From positions 34,412,918-34,476,917 of the forward strand of contig CP136062.1 of the NCBI GenBank assembly GCA_032622095.1: DNA of 64,000 nt, given 5' to 3'. A model generated the notes under the pieces. It saw only the letters and a program-made list of their open reading frames with translations, searched no databases and was not told the origin of the DNA. Positions 11,426 to 23,732 of this stretch are shown here, piece by piece. Position 1 is the first letter of the stretch; each line of letters opens with the position of its first letter. This stretch comes from Siphonodentalium dalli. Its lineage: Eukaryota > Mollusca > Scaphopoda > Gadilida > Siphonodentaliidae. Made by a program: the position numbers and the translations under genes.

Positions 11426-13404
11426 CCGGATTTTGTACCCGAGTAAATGCTTATGTTTGCTTCAGTAAATATGAATGTTAAGTAAATAAGTATGTTCGGC
11501 GAATGAGTTGTCCGAAAATGCATGATCCACACATTTCAGGATTTTGACATCATAACATGCACCAGTTCATCACAATAATTGCGCATTACTTCGGTGAAGT
11601 TATTATACATTGCTTGTACAGATGTAAAGATGTTCTGTCTTCCCCGTGATCACTTCCAACAACAGAAAAATATCCAGCCTGTACTTAACGTTCAATGGAG
11701 ATACACAATCCATAAGGACGACTGACCATGGCACCCTATGCGACCTTCTAGTACATGTTATAAGAGACGTGCTAAAGGGGAAGGAAAGTATCGCATAGCT
11801 CAAAGGCATGTGCATTAAGCAAGATGTTCCCTGTTTGTGTGTAAATTATTAGCGCAAATCTCCACACATGATCGGAGATATGGCGTCTCAAACAAACACG
11901 CGCAAGCAATTACGCTGGTAAGTTGACGCTGCCATTTTAGAAGAAATATTATCTCCCTTTATAGCTTGTGACTTCACGGAATCACTTGGCTGTTTAATGC
12001 TAAACTGTATCGCGTATGATAGTCTGTTTTTAAATATCACTGTTGCTCATTTGTTCACCGAAGATCATTCCTGTCCGATTATGAATATGAAAAATAAATA
12101 AAACAGCAGATTAAATGTTTGTTGGGGGAAATAAATGACTATCTGTTGTGAATAGATTATAGTTTAATTAGCGAACGATTGTTTGGTTGTCATATTTGCA
12201 AATATAGAAGTCATTTGAGTCATTTGAGATTGGCAAAGATTGTCACATTGAAATGTTATGCGACCGTAAATTAATTGTTCAATATTATAACGTAAATAAT
12301 TGTGGATTATAATACATGTCCATGTGTGTATAGTCTCCAATGGGCTGTGAATGTTCGGATTTGCGCAGAATAACAAACAAACACGCCGGAATGAGTTTCG
12401 TGTGACAGCCTTTAGAGATATCTGTGCTAAGGATGAGTAAGCGAAGTGAGGCCGTGACGTCACTATCTTTAAAATATGGACACGCCGTAATTAGCGGGAG
12501 TTTTGTATTAAGCGAAGCGATATCGTTGTGTTTGAGCGTAACTGAGAAATGAAAGGTGTTTTACCCACCATGGTTGATACACTAAATATATTAACGGCCT
12601 GATTCGTCGAGGGTTTCTTCCCCCTTTAAGGAAATTAACAATTTAATATATGGTGACAAAGTCTGTACTTATGTGGAATAGGTGGAATTCAAGTTTCCGT
12701 CTTATAGATCCATTAAATGGCTTCCATTTCTTACCTAGCTCTGACCTGGCGTTGCACTTACCTACATTATTGATGCGATATTGATGTATTTAAGAGCAGG
12801 CATATATAACAATATACTTACTCTGAAGCTTTCCTTGTTTTTCATAGTTTGTCATTCCGCTCTACCAACACTTTCCCCAATGTTCACCATCAATACATCA
12901 CGACCGCTAACATTATATATGTTACTTATGCTGCAACTTATTTCTGCCATTGTTGACAATAATACTTGCGTTATACTTTGGTTTATGGAGAGGGTACCTT
13001 TCATAAATTGACAGAATCGAGTAGTTTACTGTTTATTCGAAGATAATCTTAGACACACTATATTAAATATATACACTAGTCCAATTGCAGTCAACTATTT
13101 TGTGAGTTTTTAGTGAACCTTTTCTTCACTAAATACTCATTGATGAGTAGTACCATAAATACATGTTCAGAGATTGTTTTAAAAATCGGCCAGTTTGTTA
13201 ACTTTTAAGCATTTATCTGCAATATATAATAACTAGGGGTTGCCCGTCACAAAATGACGGGTATACAAATATTCTTTGTTACTTTCTAGTGTCCGCGGTC
13301 ATGAACAAATTCTCATTTCTATATAAGAAATGCAATGGTCATGATTCTCTTTTTGTCACTGGATGCTCGAGGAAACACTTTATTTCACTAAATCTGTATT
13401 TCTA
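11426..13404. other. No gene supported
   Basis: Unique AT-rich sequence. The CRE-like palindrome TGACGTCA occurs near 12453, and a small hairpin GCCCGTCA/TGACGGGT near 13240. A few donor-like GTAAG sequences on the minus strand (12731, 12755) lack matching acceptors. Short open frames here are no longer than expected by chance. Confidence 0.4.
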
Positions 13405-14160
13405 CACATACCCACCCCACATATACACATGTACATATTGAACGACACAAAATCAGCATACTTTAAATATTACTATATACTAACTGAAACATACTCAATT
13501 CGGAACGTTTATTCAGCGACGAAGGAGGCTTGCGGCACATGTTGATCTTAAACGGAACCCCTTGGGAGCCTGTATTCAGCATGCAACATAATAACCACAG
13601 GCCCATTTGTGGGAACACTTTATTTGAAATAAAACTGTATCCCCCACCTCTCCCCAACCCACATATATACAGTTACTAACTGAAACAGGCTCCATTCGTG
13701 AGCCTTTATTTAGCGATGGAGGGGCCTGTGGCCCCTTTGTTCGCTTCGCGCACATTATATGACCTTAAACCCCACATATATACGCATGCACATATTGAGC
13801 GAAACAAAATCAGCATATTACTTTAAATATTACTATATACTAACCGAAACATAGTCAATTCGTGAGCGTTTATTCAGCGACGAAGGAGGCTTGCGGCACA
13901 TTTTGATCTTAAATGGATCCCCATTGGGAGCCTGCATTCAGCATGCAGCCTAAGGATCACAGGCCCATTTGTGGGAACACTTTATTTGAAATAAAACTGT
14001 ATTTTCTCCCTCCCCCTCTCCCCAACCCACATATATACATGTATACAGAACACAACAATCAAGATATTTTACTTTATTACTATATATATACTAACTGAAA
14101 CAGGCTCCATTCAGCCTGCGGCCCCTTTGTGTGTTTCGCGCACATTATATAACCTTAAAC
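13405..14160 (+). repeat. ~360-bp tandem duplication (two copies)
   Basis: The ordered blocks ACCCCACATATA, CATATTGA(A/G)CGA, AAAATCAGCATA, TTTATTCAGCGACGAAGGAG, TTGGGAGCCTG and TTTGTGGGAACACTTTATTT occur from 13414 and again from 13769. GGCTCCATTC and CGCGCACATTATAT close each copy, with a deletion in the second. A diverged relative lies at 61985-62105, so the unit is a dispersed family. No coding frame is conserved between copies. Confidence 0.8.
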
Positions 14161-15436
14161 AGCGCGCGCTTCGTGCACATTTTGATCTTTTAAACATTCT
14201 TTCATCAGATTTACACTCAACTGAAACAATAAAATAGCATTAATTAGCGTGGGCAGTATTGTTTGCACTGTATTAGTCCCGGCTCGGGAATGTTGTTTTT
14301 CTAACCGAGTTCCGGCGAATTTAATGAACGGTATACCCACTGACGGGAGATAAGACTGTGTACATTCGTCACTTCCGCACAACTTTCATAACAAAGACAG
14401 CATTCTTTACTTATGTTCACACCGAACTGGCAAATTAAAATACCACATTAGCACCCATTCCCAACGATGGTAGAGCGTTCGAGTCTCGACTCTACACCCA
14501 CAACATGCACTTTCACGACAAAATCAACATTTGTTACTTCTATTCACACTCAACCTGAACTGAATGACAAATTAATTTAGCGCCTATTTCCTACAACGCT
14601 GTTAGCGCGCATGGAAGTTTTGTCGACAATAGCAAAGCTAATGTGGGTTTGCGTGCGACGTCACATGGTCATTTCGACAAACGTCATAAGAAATAGTGTC
14701 TATACTTGAGTGCAAATACTGCATTTCGAGACCATGTTAGATCTCAGGTTTGCTTTGACTAGTCGACTTGAAATTTGGTCATCTTTTACGACATAGTATA
14801 GGCCGTGGTAAAAATGTGGGCCACATTGCACGCATGGTTGAAAAGTTATAAACGCGCCAAAAGCATGACCGAGTTATACACACACAGATACACCCTCACA
14901 GACACACACACACACACACACACACATACACAGACGACGGGTTATATATGTATAGATCATTATGCACGTGTTGCATATGCTTGTGTGTATGTCGTCGTAC
15001 CATTCCGCTATGTCATATTAAAAGTTGGAATAATTAATTTCGTAACGAGAGGATGCATCTATAACGTGTTGCATGTTTGCTTGAATCTCACTCCCATTAT
15101 CCTCTGCGTTTGTTCAGTTACGTTTCCATACATCACTACGTCACAATCGTAATGTTGCAATATAACATGGACACCACACCATTATCCAGGAGAAAGCGCC
15201 ATTCTATAAGCATCTTGTCTGGAAAGGCCTGACCTGAGTTTCGATTCCGGACTGACTCACAAAAGTTGTCGCCTGAAATAAAAATTGCGATGTATTACAT
15301 ACACGAGATTAATAATCACCATCACTTCAAAAAGTTTGATCAGAAGCATGTATGATTAACATATACGACGGAACGCGGTAAAGTGAACAGTTGCTATCTC
15401 TAAATTGAAGCCATGTCCAAATACTATATAGTTAAT
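14161..15436. other. No gene supported; contains a CA microsatellite
   Basis: A (CA)n tract with interruptions spans about 14879-14935. A minus-strand acceptor-like TTTTTATTTCAG ends at about 15274 but has no good downstream donor. A Pol III B-box-like GTTTCGATTCCGG lies near 15240 without an A box. Nothing else stands out. Confidence 0.4.
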
Positions 15437-15655
15437 AAGGTCATTCCCCATGCACCACTGAATCCCATCGTGATTATTGTTTCACTGCCGACATATCATA
15501 TTTCACCTCCCTTCTGGACCAACATCCCCCATGCACCTCTGAATCCCATCGACGTTATGTGTTCACTGCCGAAATATCATAGCTTACCTCCCTTCTGGAC
15601 CAACATCCCCCATGCACCCCTGGATTCCATCAAGGTTATGTGTTCACTGCCGAAG
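15437..15655 (+). repeat. 81-bp tandem repeat, 2.7 copies
   Basis: Units share CCCCATGCACC(A/T/C)CTG, ATCCCATCG, GTTCACTGCCGA and ACCTCCCTTCTGGACCAACA; the last block starts at 15505 and 15586. The period is divisible by three, so a plus frame stays open and would encode a 27-residue repeat (IPHAPLNPI...SLPKYH...PPFWTN). No start context, splice sites or homologue support translation. Confidence 0.75.
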
Positions 15656-16867
15656 TTGTTTATCAAATACCTCTCTGCTGCATGTTGAAGTTTCCTGCTG
15701 GACTCGTCCTGAGAAAAATAGACGCTCGCTTGATTCAATGTCCACACTAGAAGGTGTTTTTTACTGCTTTAATTTAATGATGGAAATGAAAAAAATAGGC
15801 GTTTGTTGGATATTAGCTATTTTCTTTCTATTTTGTTTTCAAATTGCCCAAATATAATTTTCTCAGTAGAAGTAGAAGTCATAATCTTGATACCGTAATA
15901 ATCAATGTTAAATATTCCGCTAGTATATATTACTGATATGCTAGCAATACCACTAAGATGATCCAACAGATGTTTAATATCATGTCAAATTACAGTAAGA
16001 AAATAGTGTGGTTCTAAATGGTGTGCGTGTTTCATTCAAGGTCGATCGCGAGGACTCTCTTGATTGGCTAATACATTGAGCGATATAATTAAATAACCAT
16101 GCAGCGTGCTAATAAAGCTAACATACTCCTTATCTATCGCCATGCTGCCGACCGCGTGGCACCAACGTCATAATGGCAGCCCAACTATCATAATAGTTAT
16201 GTACGTGTAGTGACAAGGGTCTGCAATTCCAATTTGTTACAAATGCAATAGATAATATGGCTTGACTCAGAAAGCAATATTATTAAAATTGAGAAAGGCA
16301 TAACAGAACCAAAACGTCAAAATGCAAACCATCATTGCAGATGTTGCGAATCAGGAATATGTCAGTAAAATCTGTCGTTTAAAATGACAAATGTAGGAGA
16401 GTGTATAGCAGTTTCCATCAGTTCCGCTCGTTACTTTGTGAAATAAGGCTAAAATCCCAAGGCGATTGTTTGTGACGTTTTATACCGCATTGTATAAAGT
16501 TTAATTTTGGAGGGATGGGATGCAGATAGGTCTCAAATAAAGACACACGATTAATTAACACGAACAACCGGAAATAACGTCGCAATCAAACTGATCTAGA
16601 AGACAATAGTAACATAAGCCATTTGGGCGACCAAGCTGGGCGATCGATGAGTTCCAGTTTTGCCCTAAAATGTGAAATTATGACTTCGATTCACAAATTA
16701 TATATAGACCTGTATATATAGTAATACATTTGTATATAGAGAGTAGATTGTGTGCAGGTTTCCTCTCTATAATTCGGATGAAACTGACTTAGTGCCTCGT
16801 CTAAATAACGGCGACCATCTTTGCCGCCATCTGGTATAGTGTCTACGCGGCCAATTTGTTGATTATA
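15656..16867. other. No gene supported
   Basis: Unique AT-rich sequence. No repeat copy elsewhere in the window and no splice-bounded open frame was found. Confidence 0.4.
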
Positions 16868-17405
16868 ACATTATTATTATTATTTAATTATTATTATTAT
16901 TTAATACATTTATAACGCGCAAATTCCATATACATGTTCACATGCGCAACACAGCTATAGTTTACACGAGTCTGAAAAAAGTTGTCGAGAAATACAAATT
17001 ACGATACCAGTAGCTGCATGTTAGTCAGTATCAAAAGCTAATTTAAAGAAATGAGTCTTTAACAGATGACGAAACCCCATTAAGTCCCAACAGCCTCGAA
17101 TTTCACCAGGCAGAGAGTTCCACAATGATGGAGCGCAAACACTGAAAGCACGATCTCCGGAGTGACTGTAACTTCTGCACTCTTCTAATAAGTTCCCTAC
17201 CATCAGTTGTTTTCTCTATAACAAGTTCCTGTAGGTATACGGGGGCAGAATTGTATTTCGCCTTGAAAGTCAACACCCAGATTTTGAATTTAATTCGATA
17301 TTTCACAGGCAGCCAATGCAGATCTTTCAAGATGACATGTCGCTTGATGAAGAAAATATGTTGAGTGAAGTTAATACCCAGCGGGTAGGGGTACACAATC
17401 AAGTT
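16868..17405 (-). pseudogene. 5'-truncated LINE: C-terminal end of a reverse transcriptase ORF
   Basis: On the minus strand the frame contains LKDLHWLPVKYRIKFKIW and then, after a frameshift near 17200, GDRAFSVCAPSLWNSLPGEI and a closing LLKTHFFKLAFD. These are the conserved C-terminal motifs of CR1/L2/Jockey-group non-LTR retrotransposons. The 3' end is AT-rich with TTATT repeats (16872-16910), a typical LINE tail. The catalytic reverse transcriptase motifs and the endonuclease are absent. It is a dead 5'-truncated copy; where the similarity starts near 17345-17405 is uncertain. Confidence 0.85.
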
Positions 17406-17904
17406 CCAGACATTGTTTATGTCGAAAATTGTCTAAATCGAGAATGGGGAATAACTCATTTTAACTTTTCTATACATGATGCAATGCTTCAACTTGTTGG
17501 TAAACACAATTTGATCCGTGTATCTGAGTAAGTTTGGTAATAGTTTGATTCTTATATCTTAGTAAGTTGTGTAGGTAGTTGCTTACCGATGGTCGGTATG
17601 TTATACATGACTTGGTGCTTGTTCAGTTAAATTAACCATCTGTGTGGTCATGAGTAAAGCCACTGAATCGACTATAAACGACCACACTGGTCAAACAGGT
17701 CGCGTAAGATTTAAAGTAAATATCAATGTACGTCACAATACCCAAGATGTATGATTTATCGATGCCCGAAACAATACCCAGCCATGTGCGATGATAACAA
17801 CAATTACTATCTATGATGTATCGATGTCCGTGAATGATTTCGCACACATGTTCACGTAAGTGAAAACGTGGACATCATTCGGATCGCGAATCGTCGGATA
17901 CATG
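17406..17904. other. No gene supported
   Basis: Unique sequence. A minus-strand donor-like CATCG|GTAAGC lies near 17586, but no convincing acceptor matches it. Confidence 0.35.
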
Positions 17905-18370
17905 TACGTTGCGATCAGCCTGTTCACCTTAAAATAAGCTCCAATTGAACTTATTTCTAGCATCCAATATCGGCATTATTTGAATCTGATTTACGCTCTA
18001 TCTGAACCCCAAAACGCCGTATTAAAAAAACAGATATGGAACTATTTTCATACAAAATATTGGCATTAATTAATCTACCTGTTTTCATAGACACCTCTTA
18101 CCAGGTTCATACTCTTTGTATTGTGTTTTCATTGCAGTTCTCATTATAATGTGTTTGCACTGTGAATTTTAAAGTTTACTAAGAACCTATTTACACGATG
18201 ATATGTTGGTTATGAGGTAACACATACCCTCATGTAAATAGGTTCACTTATTTATGCTGAAATAGGCATATATTGAGCTTATACCCATTGTTCCGTTGAA
18301 TGGTGTGGTCCACAGTGAAAATACATTATAAAGAGCATGCAGCTGGTAAGTCGTGTCGATGAAAACAAGT
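17905..18370 (+). repeat. Member of a dispersed repeat family (GAGCTTATACC ... AGTGAAAATACATTATA)
   Basis: The blocks AAATAGGTTCA, GAGCTTATACCCATT, TTCCGTTGAATGG, CAGTGAAAATACATTATAAAG and CTGGTAAGTC also occur in reverse at 61180-61345. Part of the set occurs at 21080-21260 and 23830-24000. A hairpin GAACCTATTTACA/TGTAAATAGGTTC lies at about 18184-18246. The plus-strand donor-like CTG|GTAAGTC at 18345 belongs to the repeat, not to a gene. Confidence 0.6.
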
Positions 18371-18814
18371 AGATTAAATCATGCTAATATTGCTTATGTC
18401 GTATGGAAATAGTCCCTTTTTGAACCGTTTAAAAAAAACTATGTCCATTATTATGCCCGTTGTGTACTTATGTACACGGGAACAGACTGCTCGAGCACGG
18501 TTCCTAGATAATCGCATGTTATGAAATACACTACTGTACGCACAACCCATTATAATGCTGTTTAAATGCCACTAAACTGCCATTAAATACAATAAGGCCA
18601 TTACTGTATGCCATGAGTTCTTAAAACAAAACAATTCATGGTTTACAAAAGAACACATTGATATTGTAATGACTGGTGTAACAACAATCATGCTAATTTC
18701 CCATTGAACACAATCAAATATTTCGTTTAAGCCCAGTGAAACCCATTAACATTTGTGAAGACTATCAGTTAATGAGTATATGTATAAAGTCCAGATAAAG
18801 GGACCAATTGTCAT

Positions 18815-19047
18815 TGATATAAAAGGATTTATTAGCTCATTCCATAGCTTTCGGCCATAGGCCTTCGTCAGTGGAAAACGATTAACACAGTAAAGTCTAC
18901 ATGTTGCTCTGACATCAACTCAAACGATTAACACAGTAAATGAGTTGATGTCAGAGCAACATGTAGACTTTACTGTGTTAATCGTTTTCCACTGACGAAG
19001 GCCTATGCCGAAAGCTATGGAATGAGCTAATACATCATTTTATATCA
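18815..19047. repeat. Long near-perfect palindrome (108-bp arms, 18-bp spacer)
   Basis: Arms 18815-18922 and 18941-19047 differ only at a few bases near the outer ends and by one inner indel (GGCCATAGGCC versus GGCATAGGCC). The 18-bp spacer repeats an internal piece of the arm (AACGATTAACACAGTAAA). Each arm contains CTGACGA, a GGCC/GGC stem and GAAA, the order found in hammerhead ribozyme cores. The very low divergence implies recent formation or ongoing correction. Confidence 0.9.
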
Positions 19048-19148
19048 GTTAATGGTGTTTGTGTTTTAATGGTCAGTAGAAATGGGACATAATTTAGTAA
19101 CAGTCACTTCCATGCATTTGAGTGTTTAATAGACGTTATCTAATTACT

Positions 19149-19637
19149 TTAAAGGTACGGGAGGCCTTGGTGGTGGATATCCTGTGAAAATATTTCCACC
19201 CGTCAAAAACCGCCACAAACAGAAAGAACATTAAAATGTAGACAGACTTGGTTCGTATACAAATGAGAAATATCGCATAAACAGTATGTTATTGTCATAT
19301 GTTTGACCATTGTTATGCAAACAAAAGCATAAAACGTAACTTTTCTGGTGTTTGTTTATATTATGATGGTATACATAAAGAGCGTTTTTGTTGGTGAATT
19401 CCTGATTTGGAACTAATAAAAAGCGTTTATATCATTTGTGTGTGATTAGCCAGTAGCATTGTGCCGTCTTCTCTAACACAATCAGGCTCTTGCTTAGGTA
19501 AAATATAGTAGGCCTTTATGATAGCATGCTGTTTACGCGATGGTGATGGAAAATATGAACGAAACTGTATGCGTTTTAATGTTTTTCTGTTTACGGAGTT
19601 TGGAACAAATATGAACTAAGGCCTCCCGTGCCTTTAA
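19149..19637. mobile_element. TTAA-flanked MITE, copy 1 (489 bp)
   Basis: The termini TTAAAGGTACGGGAGGCCTT and AAGGCCTCCCGTGCCTTTAA are inverted repeats bounded by TTAA. A second copy with the same ends and about the same length lies at 41636-42136. TTAA target sites are typical of piggyBac and Kolobok transposons; which one mobilised this family cannot be told. No coding capacity is evident. Confidence 0.85.
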
Positions 19638-19895
19638 TTCAGTGCAATACGCACACATTAGGCCACGACGTGTACTCCAAAGAAGTCCAGCAAATCAGAT
19701 CGTCTATTTGTGAGGTTAGCGACGAGACTGTCACGATGGTCACTGAATTCTAATCGTTTCCATCAAGATCGTGGCGACTTAAATGTCGGCGATTTGCGGT
19801 GATTCGCCGCGTTTGTGAGTGGACCGACCAGCTCTTGATTGGAATGTGGCTGCTTCGCCCTGGGGTACTGTATATATACCTATGTAGTAACTTAC

Positions 19896-20009
19896 TTTCG
19901 TAATGAACAGGACTATATCGTTCGTTGCTATGCCGTCACAGAGGGCGATTAGTTCTGTCGTGTTGTCATAGACATGGAAGTCAAATGTCGTCATCCCTAA
20001 GAGTTCTCC
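19896..20009 (-). CDS. ILEI/FAM3-like domain, third exon found (internal, 38 codons)
   Basis: Bounded on the minus strand by acceptor TTATTGCAG and donor GTAAGTTAC, phase 0 to 0. It encodes 38 residues beginning GELLGMTTFDFHVYDNTTEL and ending ATNDIVLFITK. Joined in phase to exon 26755-26808 it gives the order RGMNV - G - TTFDF - ELI - NDIVLFITK. That is the strand-helix-strand core of ILEI/FAM3 domains (RG.NV, FDT, IVL..KD), found in secreted FAM3 proteins and in extracellular modules of larger proteins. The expected next residues (D-E/D-A/P) would lie in a further exon that I could not find to the left. Family assignment is by motif only. Confidence 0.75.
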
Positions 20010-20035
20010 CTGCAATAAGATGTGGAAGTGGTGAC

Positions 20036-20425
20036 GGTGGCGATGATGATGACGATGATGACGATGATGATGATGATGATGATTGTTGATGATGATGTTG
20101 GCGATGATGTTGATGGCGATGATCACGGTGATGGTCTTGATGATAATGATAATGATTATGGCGATCGTCATGGCGATGATGATGACGACGACGACGACGA
20201 TGATGATGGTTATGACGGTGATGATGCTGATGATGATCGCGATGCTGATGATAACAACGATGGCGACGATGATAACCATGATGGCGATGATGATCGTGAT
20301 GACATTGACGACGACGATGATCTTCATGATAGCGATGATGATCGTGATGACCTTGACGACGACGATGATAATCATGATGACGATGATGATCGTGATAACC
20401 ATGACTAAGACGCCGATGATTATCG
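20036..20425 (+). repeat. Imperfect (GAT/GAC)n microsatellite
   Basis: About 390 bp of GATGATGAC-type triplets with interruptions. It starts only 26 nt from the 5' splice boundary of exon 19896-20009, so it is the 3' end of that intron on the minus strand (ATC-rich RNA just upstream of the acceptor). Long His-, Asp-, Ile- and Met-rich open frames on both strands are artefacts of the triplet repeat. Confidence 0.9.
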
Positions 20426-20477
20426 TGCCGAGATGATGATTTTGTAAAAATATGTATATATGTTAATTTATTACTCT

Positions 20478-20530
20478 GCATTCGCCACTTAATTGTGGCG
20501 TGGAGTTAAATAAACAATAGATCAATCAAT
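20478..20530 (+). mobile_element. SINE-like 3' tail
   Basis: GTGGCGTGGAGTTAAATAAAC followed by AATAGATCAATCAATA resembles the tails of the SINEs at 53521-53832 and 61405-61575 (GACGTTAAACCCC..ATCAACC). Only the tail is recognisable, and the body may have been replaced by the GAT repeat. Confidence 0.4.
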
Positions 20531-20983
20531 ACTACTATGGTTGCTGATAGAAGATGGCCTTGTCGACGTTTGAGCTGAAAGAGTGAATTTGTTAGAAAAT
20601 AATTTTATATTGGTTGAAACGTGTTATTGTTCTATAGTTATTAAAACTACAAAAATATTACTATTAATTATTACAGTTGGTTGAGTTATCGCGTTAAGAT
20701 TTCAAAATTGTTAAAACAAATAGACAAACTAATGGCATTAACATAGGTAAAACAACCTGACAAACTCTGTGTTCAAAAGAACCACCCCAGTTCCTTACAT
20801 TATTTGAGATGTAAGTTTATTTTCGGAAAATGATTTTTTCAAACGCCTATAGGTCAAATGATGACAATACACACTTCTTCAATATACAAATAGATACATA
20901 AATAGATAAACAGATAAATCATTTACGACATGTCCAACTAACAAAACAAAGTACACTCTGAAATAAAAACAAATTGGAGGGAA
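20531..20983. other. No feature recognised
   Basis: AT-rich intronic sequence by position. No second copy or coding signal was found. Confidence 0.35.
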
Positions 20984-21460
20984 AATATAAAAAACATATA
21001 AGAGACAATAACTGCAGGAATAGCACTATATCATCGTTAGAACATTAAACTATCCTCATGCAAATATCAGATAAGCCCATAGTGAGCTTATACCAATTAT
21101 TCCGCGCTGAATGGCACGGACCGCAGTGAAAACACAGTATAGAGCAACATAGACTCGTGCAAATAAGTTCATATTGGTCCTAGATATTCACATATTGGAC
21201 TTATTTTATTCGGAAATAAGCCCACACGGAGCGTATATCCGCATTAAACATTATACAGAGTGTGATTAATTTCATTCATTTGACTACAGAGGTATGTGAT
21301 GAACTAGTTTGTCTATGACAGTCATATAACTGCAAATACATTACAAATTAGAAAGATTGTGAAACTTGGAGACAACGTTTACCTTAGAGAAGAATTGAAA
21401 ATATATTACAAAAGTCACTATTGATACCAACATACCGTCTTTACTATTCCAATTAACTCA
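20984..21460 (+). repeat. Duplicated segment, copy A
   Basis: Nearly identical in direct orientation to 23733-24205 (offset 2749 bp), with only a few substitutions and small indels. It includes CAATAACTGCAGGAATAGCAC and CGTCTTTACTATTCCAATTAA. Part of it belongs to the GAGCTTATACC dispersed family. The minisatellite element 21463-23668 sits between the two copies. Confidence 0.9.
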
Positions 21461-21462
21461 TA

Positions 21463-23668
21463 ATAGCAACCACCCCGGTGGGTGTTTATACCTAAGGCGT
21501 GTGTGAATGATGACGTCATATAATTTTTCTATATATATTTCTATACGATGGAACGATTTTCAGGAAAGAGTGTATGCTATTTAGCGAAATTGACAAGTGA
21601 CTTCCGATTAGCAACTGTTTAAAATTGCGGAATCGGAAGTGGAACAACGAGATGAAATGCCACGGCTCATGACGTCATGTTGGCTTCGTAGGTGCAACAT
21701 TAACCCTTTCACGATGGGAGACGCGCTAGTGCAGCATTAATGTTTTTATTACGGGAGCTGTGCTGGTGCAGCATTAACCATTTCACGACGGGAGCTCTGC
21801 TGGGCAGCATTAACCCTTTCATGACGGGGAGCTGTGCTGGAGCAGCATTAACCCTTCCATGACGGTAGTTGAGTTGGTGCAGGATTAGTTATTTCACGAA
21901 GGGAGCTGCGTTGGTGCAGCATTAAATATTTGATGATGGGAGCTGCGTTGGTGCAGCATTAACTCTTTCATGACGGGAGCTGCGCTGGTGCAGCATTAAT
22001 TATTTCATGAAGGGAGCTGCGTTGGTGCAGCATTAATTATTTGATGATGGGAGCCCGAGTTGGTGCAGCATTAACTATTTCATGGCGGGAGCTGCGCTGA
22101 TGCAGCATTAAATATTTCACGACGGGAGCTGCGTTGATGATGGGAGCTACGCGTTGGTGCAGCATTAACTCTCTCATGACGGGAGCTGCGCTGGTGCAGC
22201 ATTAATTATTTGATGACGAGAGCCGCGTTGGTGCAGCATTAACTTTCATGGCGGGAGCTGAGCTGGTGCAGCATTAATTATTTCATGACGGGAGCTGCGT
22301 TGGTGCAGCATTAATTATTTGATGATGGGAGCTGCATTGGTGCAGCATTAACTCTTTCATGACGGGAGCTGCGTTGGTGCAGCATTAACTATTTCATGAC
22401 GGGAGCTGCTTTGGTGCAGCATTAACTATTTCATGACGGGAGCTGCGCTGGTGCACCATTAATTATTTCAGGACGGGGCTGCGTTGGTGCAGCATTACGT
22501 ATTTCACGATGGAAGCTGCATTGGTGCAGCATTGACTCTTTCATGACGGGAGCTGCGCTGGTGCAGTATTAATACATTTCATGACGGGAGTTGCGTTGGT
22601 GCAGCGTTAATTATTTGATGATGGGAGCTGCGTTGGTGCAGCATTAACTCTTTCATGACGGGAGCTGCGTTAGTGCAGCATTAATTATTTGATTATGGGA
22701 GCTGCGTTGGTGCAGCATTAACTCTTTCATGACGGGGGCTGCGTTAGTGCAGCATTAATTATTTGATTATGGGAGCTGCGTTGGTGCAGCATTAACTCTT
22801 TCATGACGGGAGCTGCGTTGGTGCAGCATTAATTATTTGATGATGGGAGCTACGTTGGTGCAGCATTAACTCTCTCATGACGGGAGCTGCGCTGGTGCAG
22901 CAATAATTATTTGATGACGGGAGCTGCGTTGATGCAGCATTAACTCTATCATGACGGGAGCTGAGCTGGTGCAGCATTAATTATTTCATGACGGGAGCTG
23001 CGTTGGTGCATCATTAATTATTTGATAACGGGAGCTACGTTGGTGCAGCATTAACTAGTTCATGAGGGACCTGCGCTGGTGCAGCATTATTTATTTCATG
23101 ACGGGAGCTGCGTTGGTGCAGCATTAATTATTTGATGATGGGAGCTGCATTGGTGCAGCATTAACTCTTTCATGACGGGAGCTGCGCTGGTGCAGTATTA
23201 ATACATTTCATGACGGGAGCTTCGTTGGTGCAGCGTTAATTATTTGATAATGGGAGCTGCGTTGGTGCAGCATTAACTAGTTCATGACGGGAGCTGCGTT
23301 AGTGCAGCATTAATTATTTGATTTTGGGAGCTGCGTTGGTGCAGCATTAACTCTTTCATGACGGGAGCTGCGCTGGTGCAGCAATAATTATTTCATGACG
23401 GGAGCTGCGTTGGTGCAGCATTAATTATTTGATGATAGGAGCTGCGCTGGTGCAGCATTAACCCTTTCATGACGGGTAGCTGTGCTGGTCCAGCATTAAC
23501 CCTTCCATGGTGGGAGCTGCATTGGTGCAGCATTAACCATTTCATGACGGCAGCTGTGCTGGTGCAGCATTAATTATGTTATGACGGGACCTGCGTTGGT
23601 GATGAAAAGCAAATTCGGGATACAGCATGTGTGGTTGCTCCACTACGTGTCACGTATGATTCATATTA
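21463..23668 (+). mobile_element. 2.2-kb element with a 37-bp minisatellite core, copy 1
   Basis: The left flank of the core (ATAGCAACCACCCCGG...TGACGTCAT...CGGAAGTGGAAC) and the right flank (GATGAAAAGCAAATTCGGGA...CATGTGTGGTTGCTCC...GATTCATATTA) recur in reverse at 55027-57816. The ends carry a short inverted repeat AGCAACCAC. The core, about 21690-23600, is some 50 copies of a 37-bp unit, GCAGCATTAA(T/C)T.TTTCATG plus ACGGGAGCTGCGTTGGT. Two TGACGTCA palindromes lie in the left flank. There is no ORF, so mobility would need a helper. It lies in the inferred intron between exons 26755-26808 and 19896-20009. Confidence 0.85.
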
Positions 23669-23732
23669 GATTGTATACTAATACGAAGCTCTATAAATGC
23701 AACCTATCAAGGAACGCTTCCATCGTTGGCAC

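Noticed and set aside
14455-14500. tRNA-like GGTAGAGCGTTCGAGTCTCG
   Set aside because: A and B box resemblances overlap too closely and no cloverleaf can be drawn.
19779-20481. Long Ile/His/Asp/Met-rich frames on both strands
   Set aside because: Produced by the GAT/GAC microsatellite. Only the splice-bounded part 19896-20009 has protein-like sequence.
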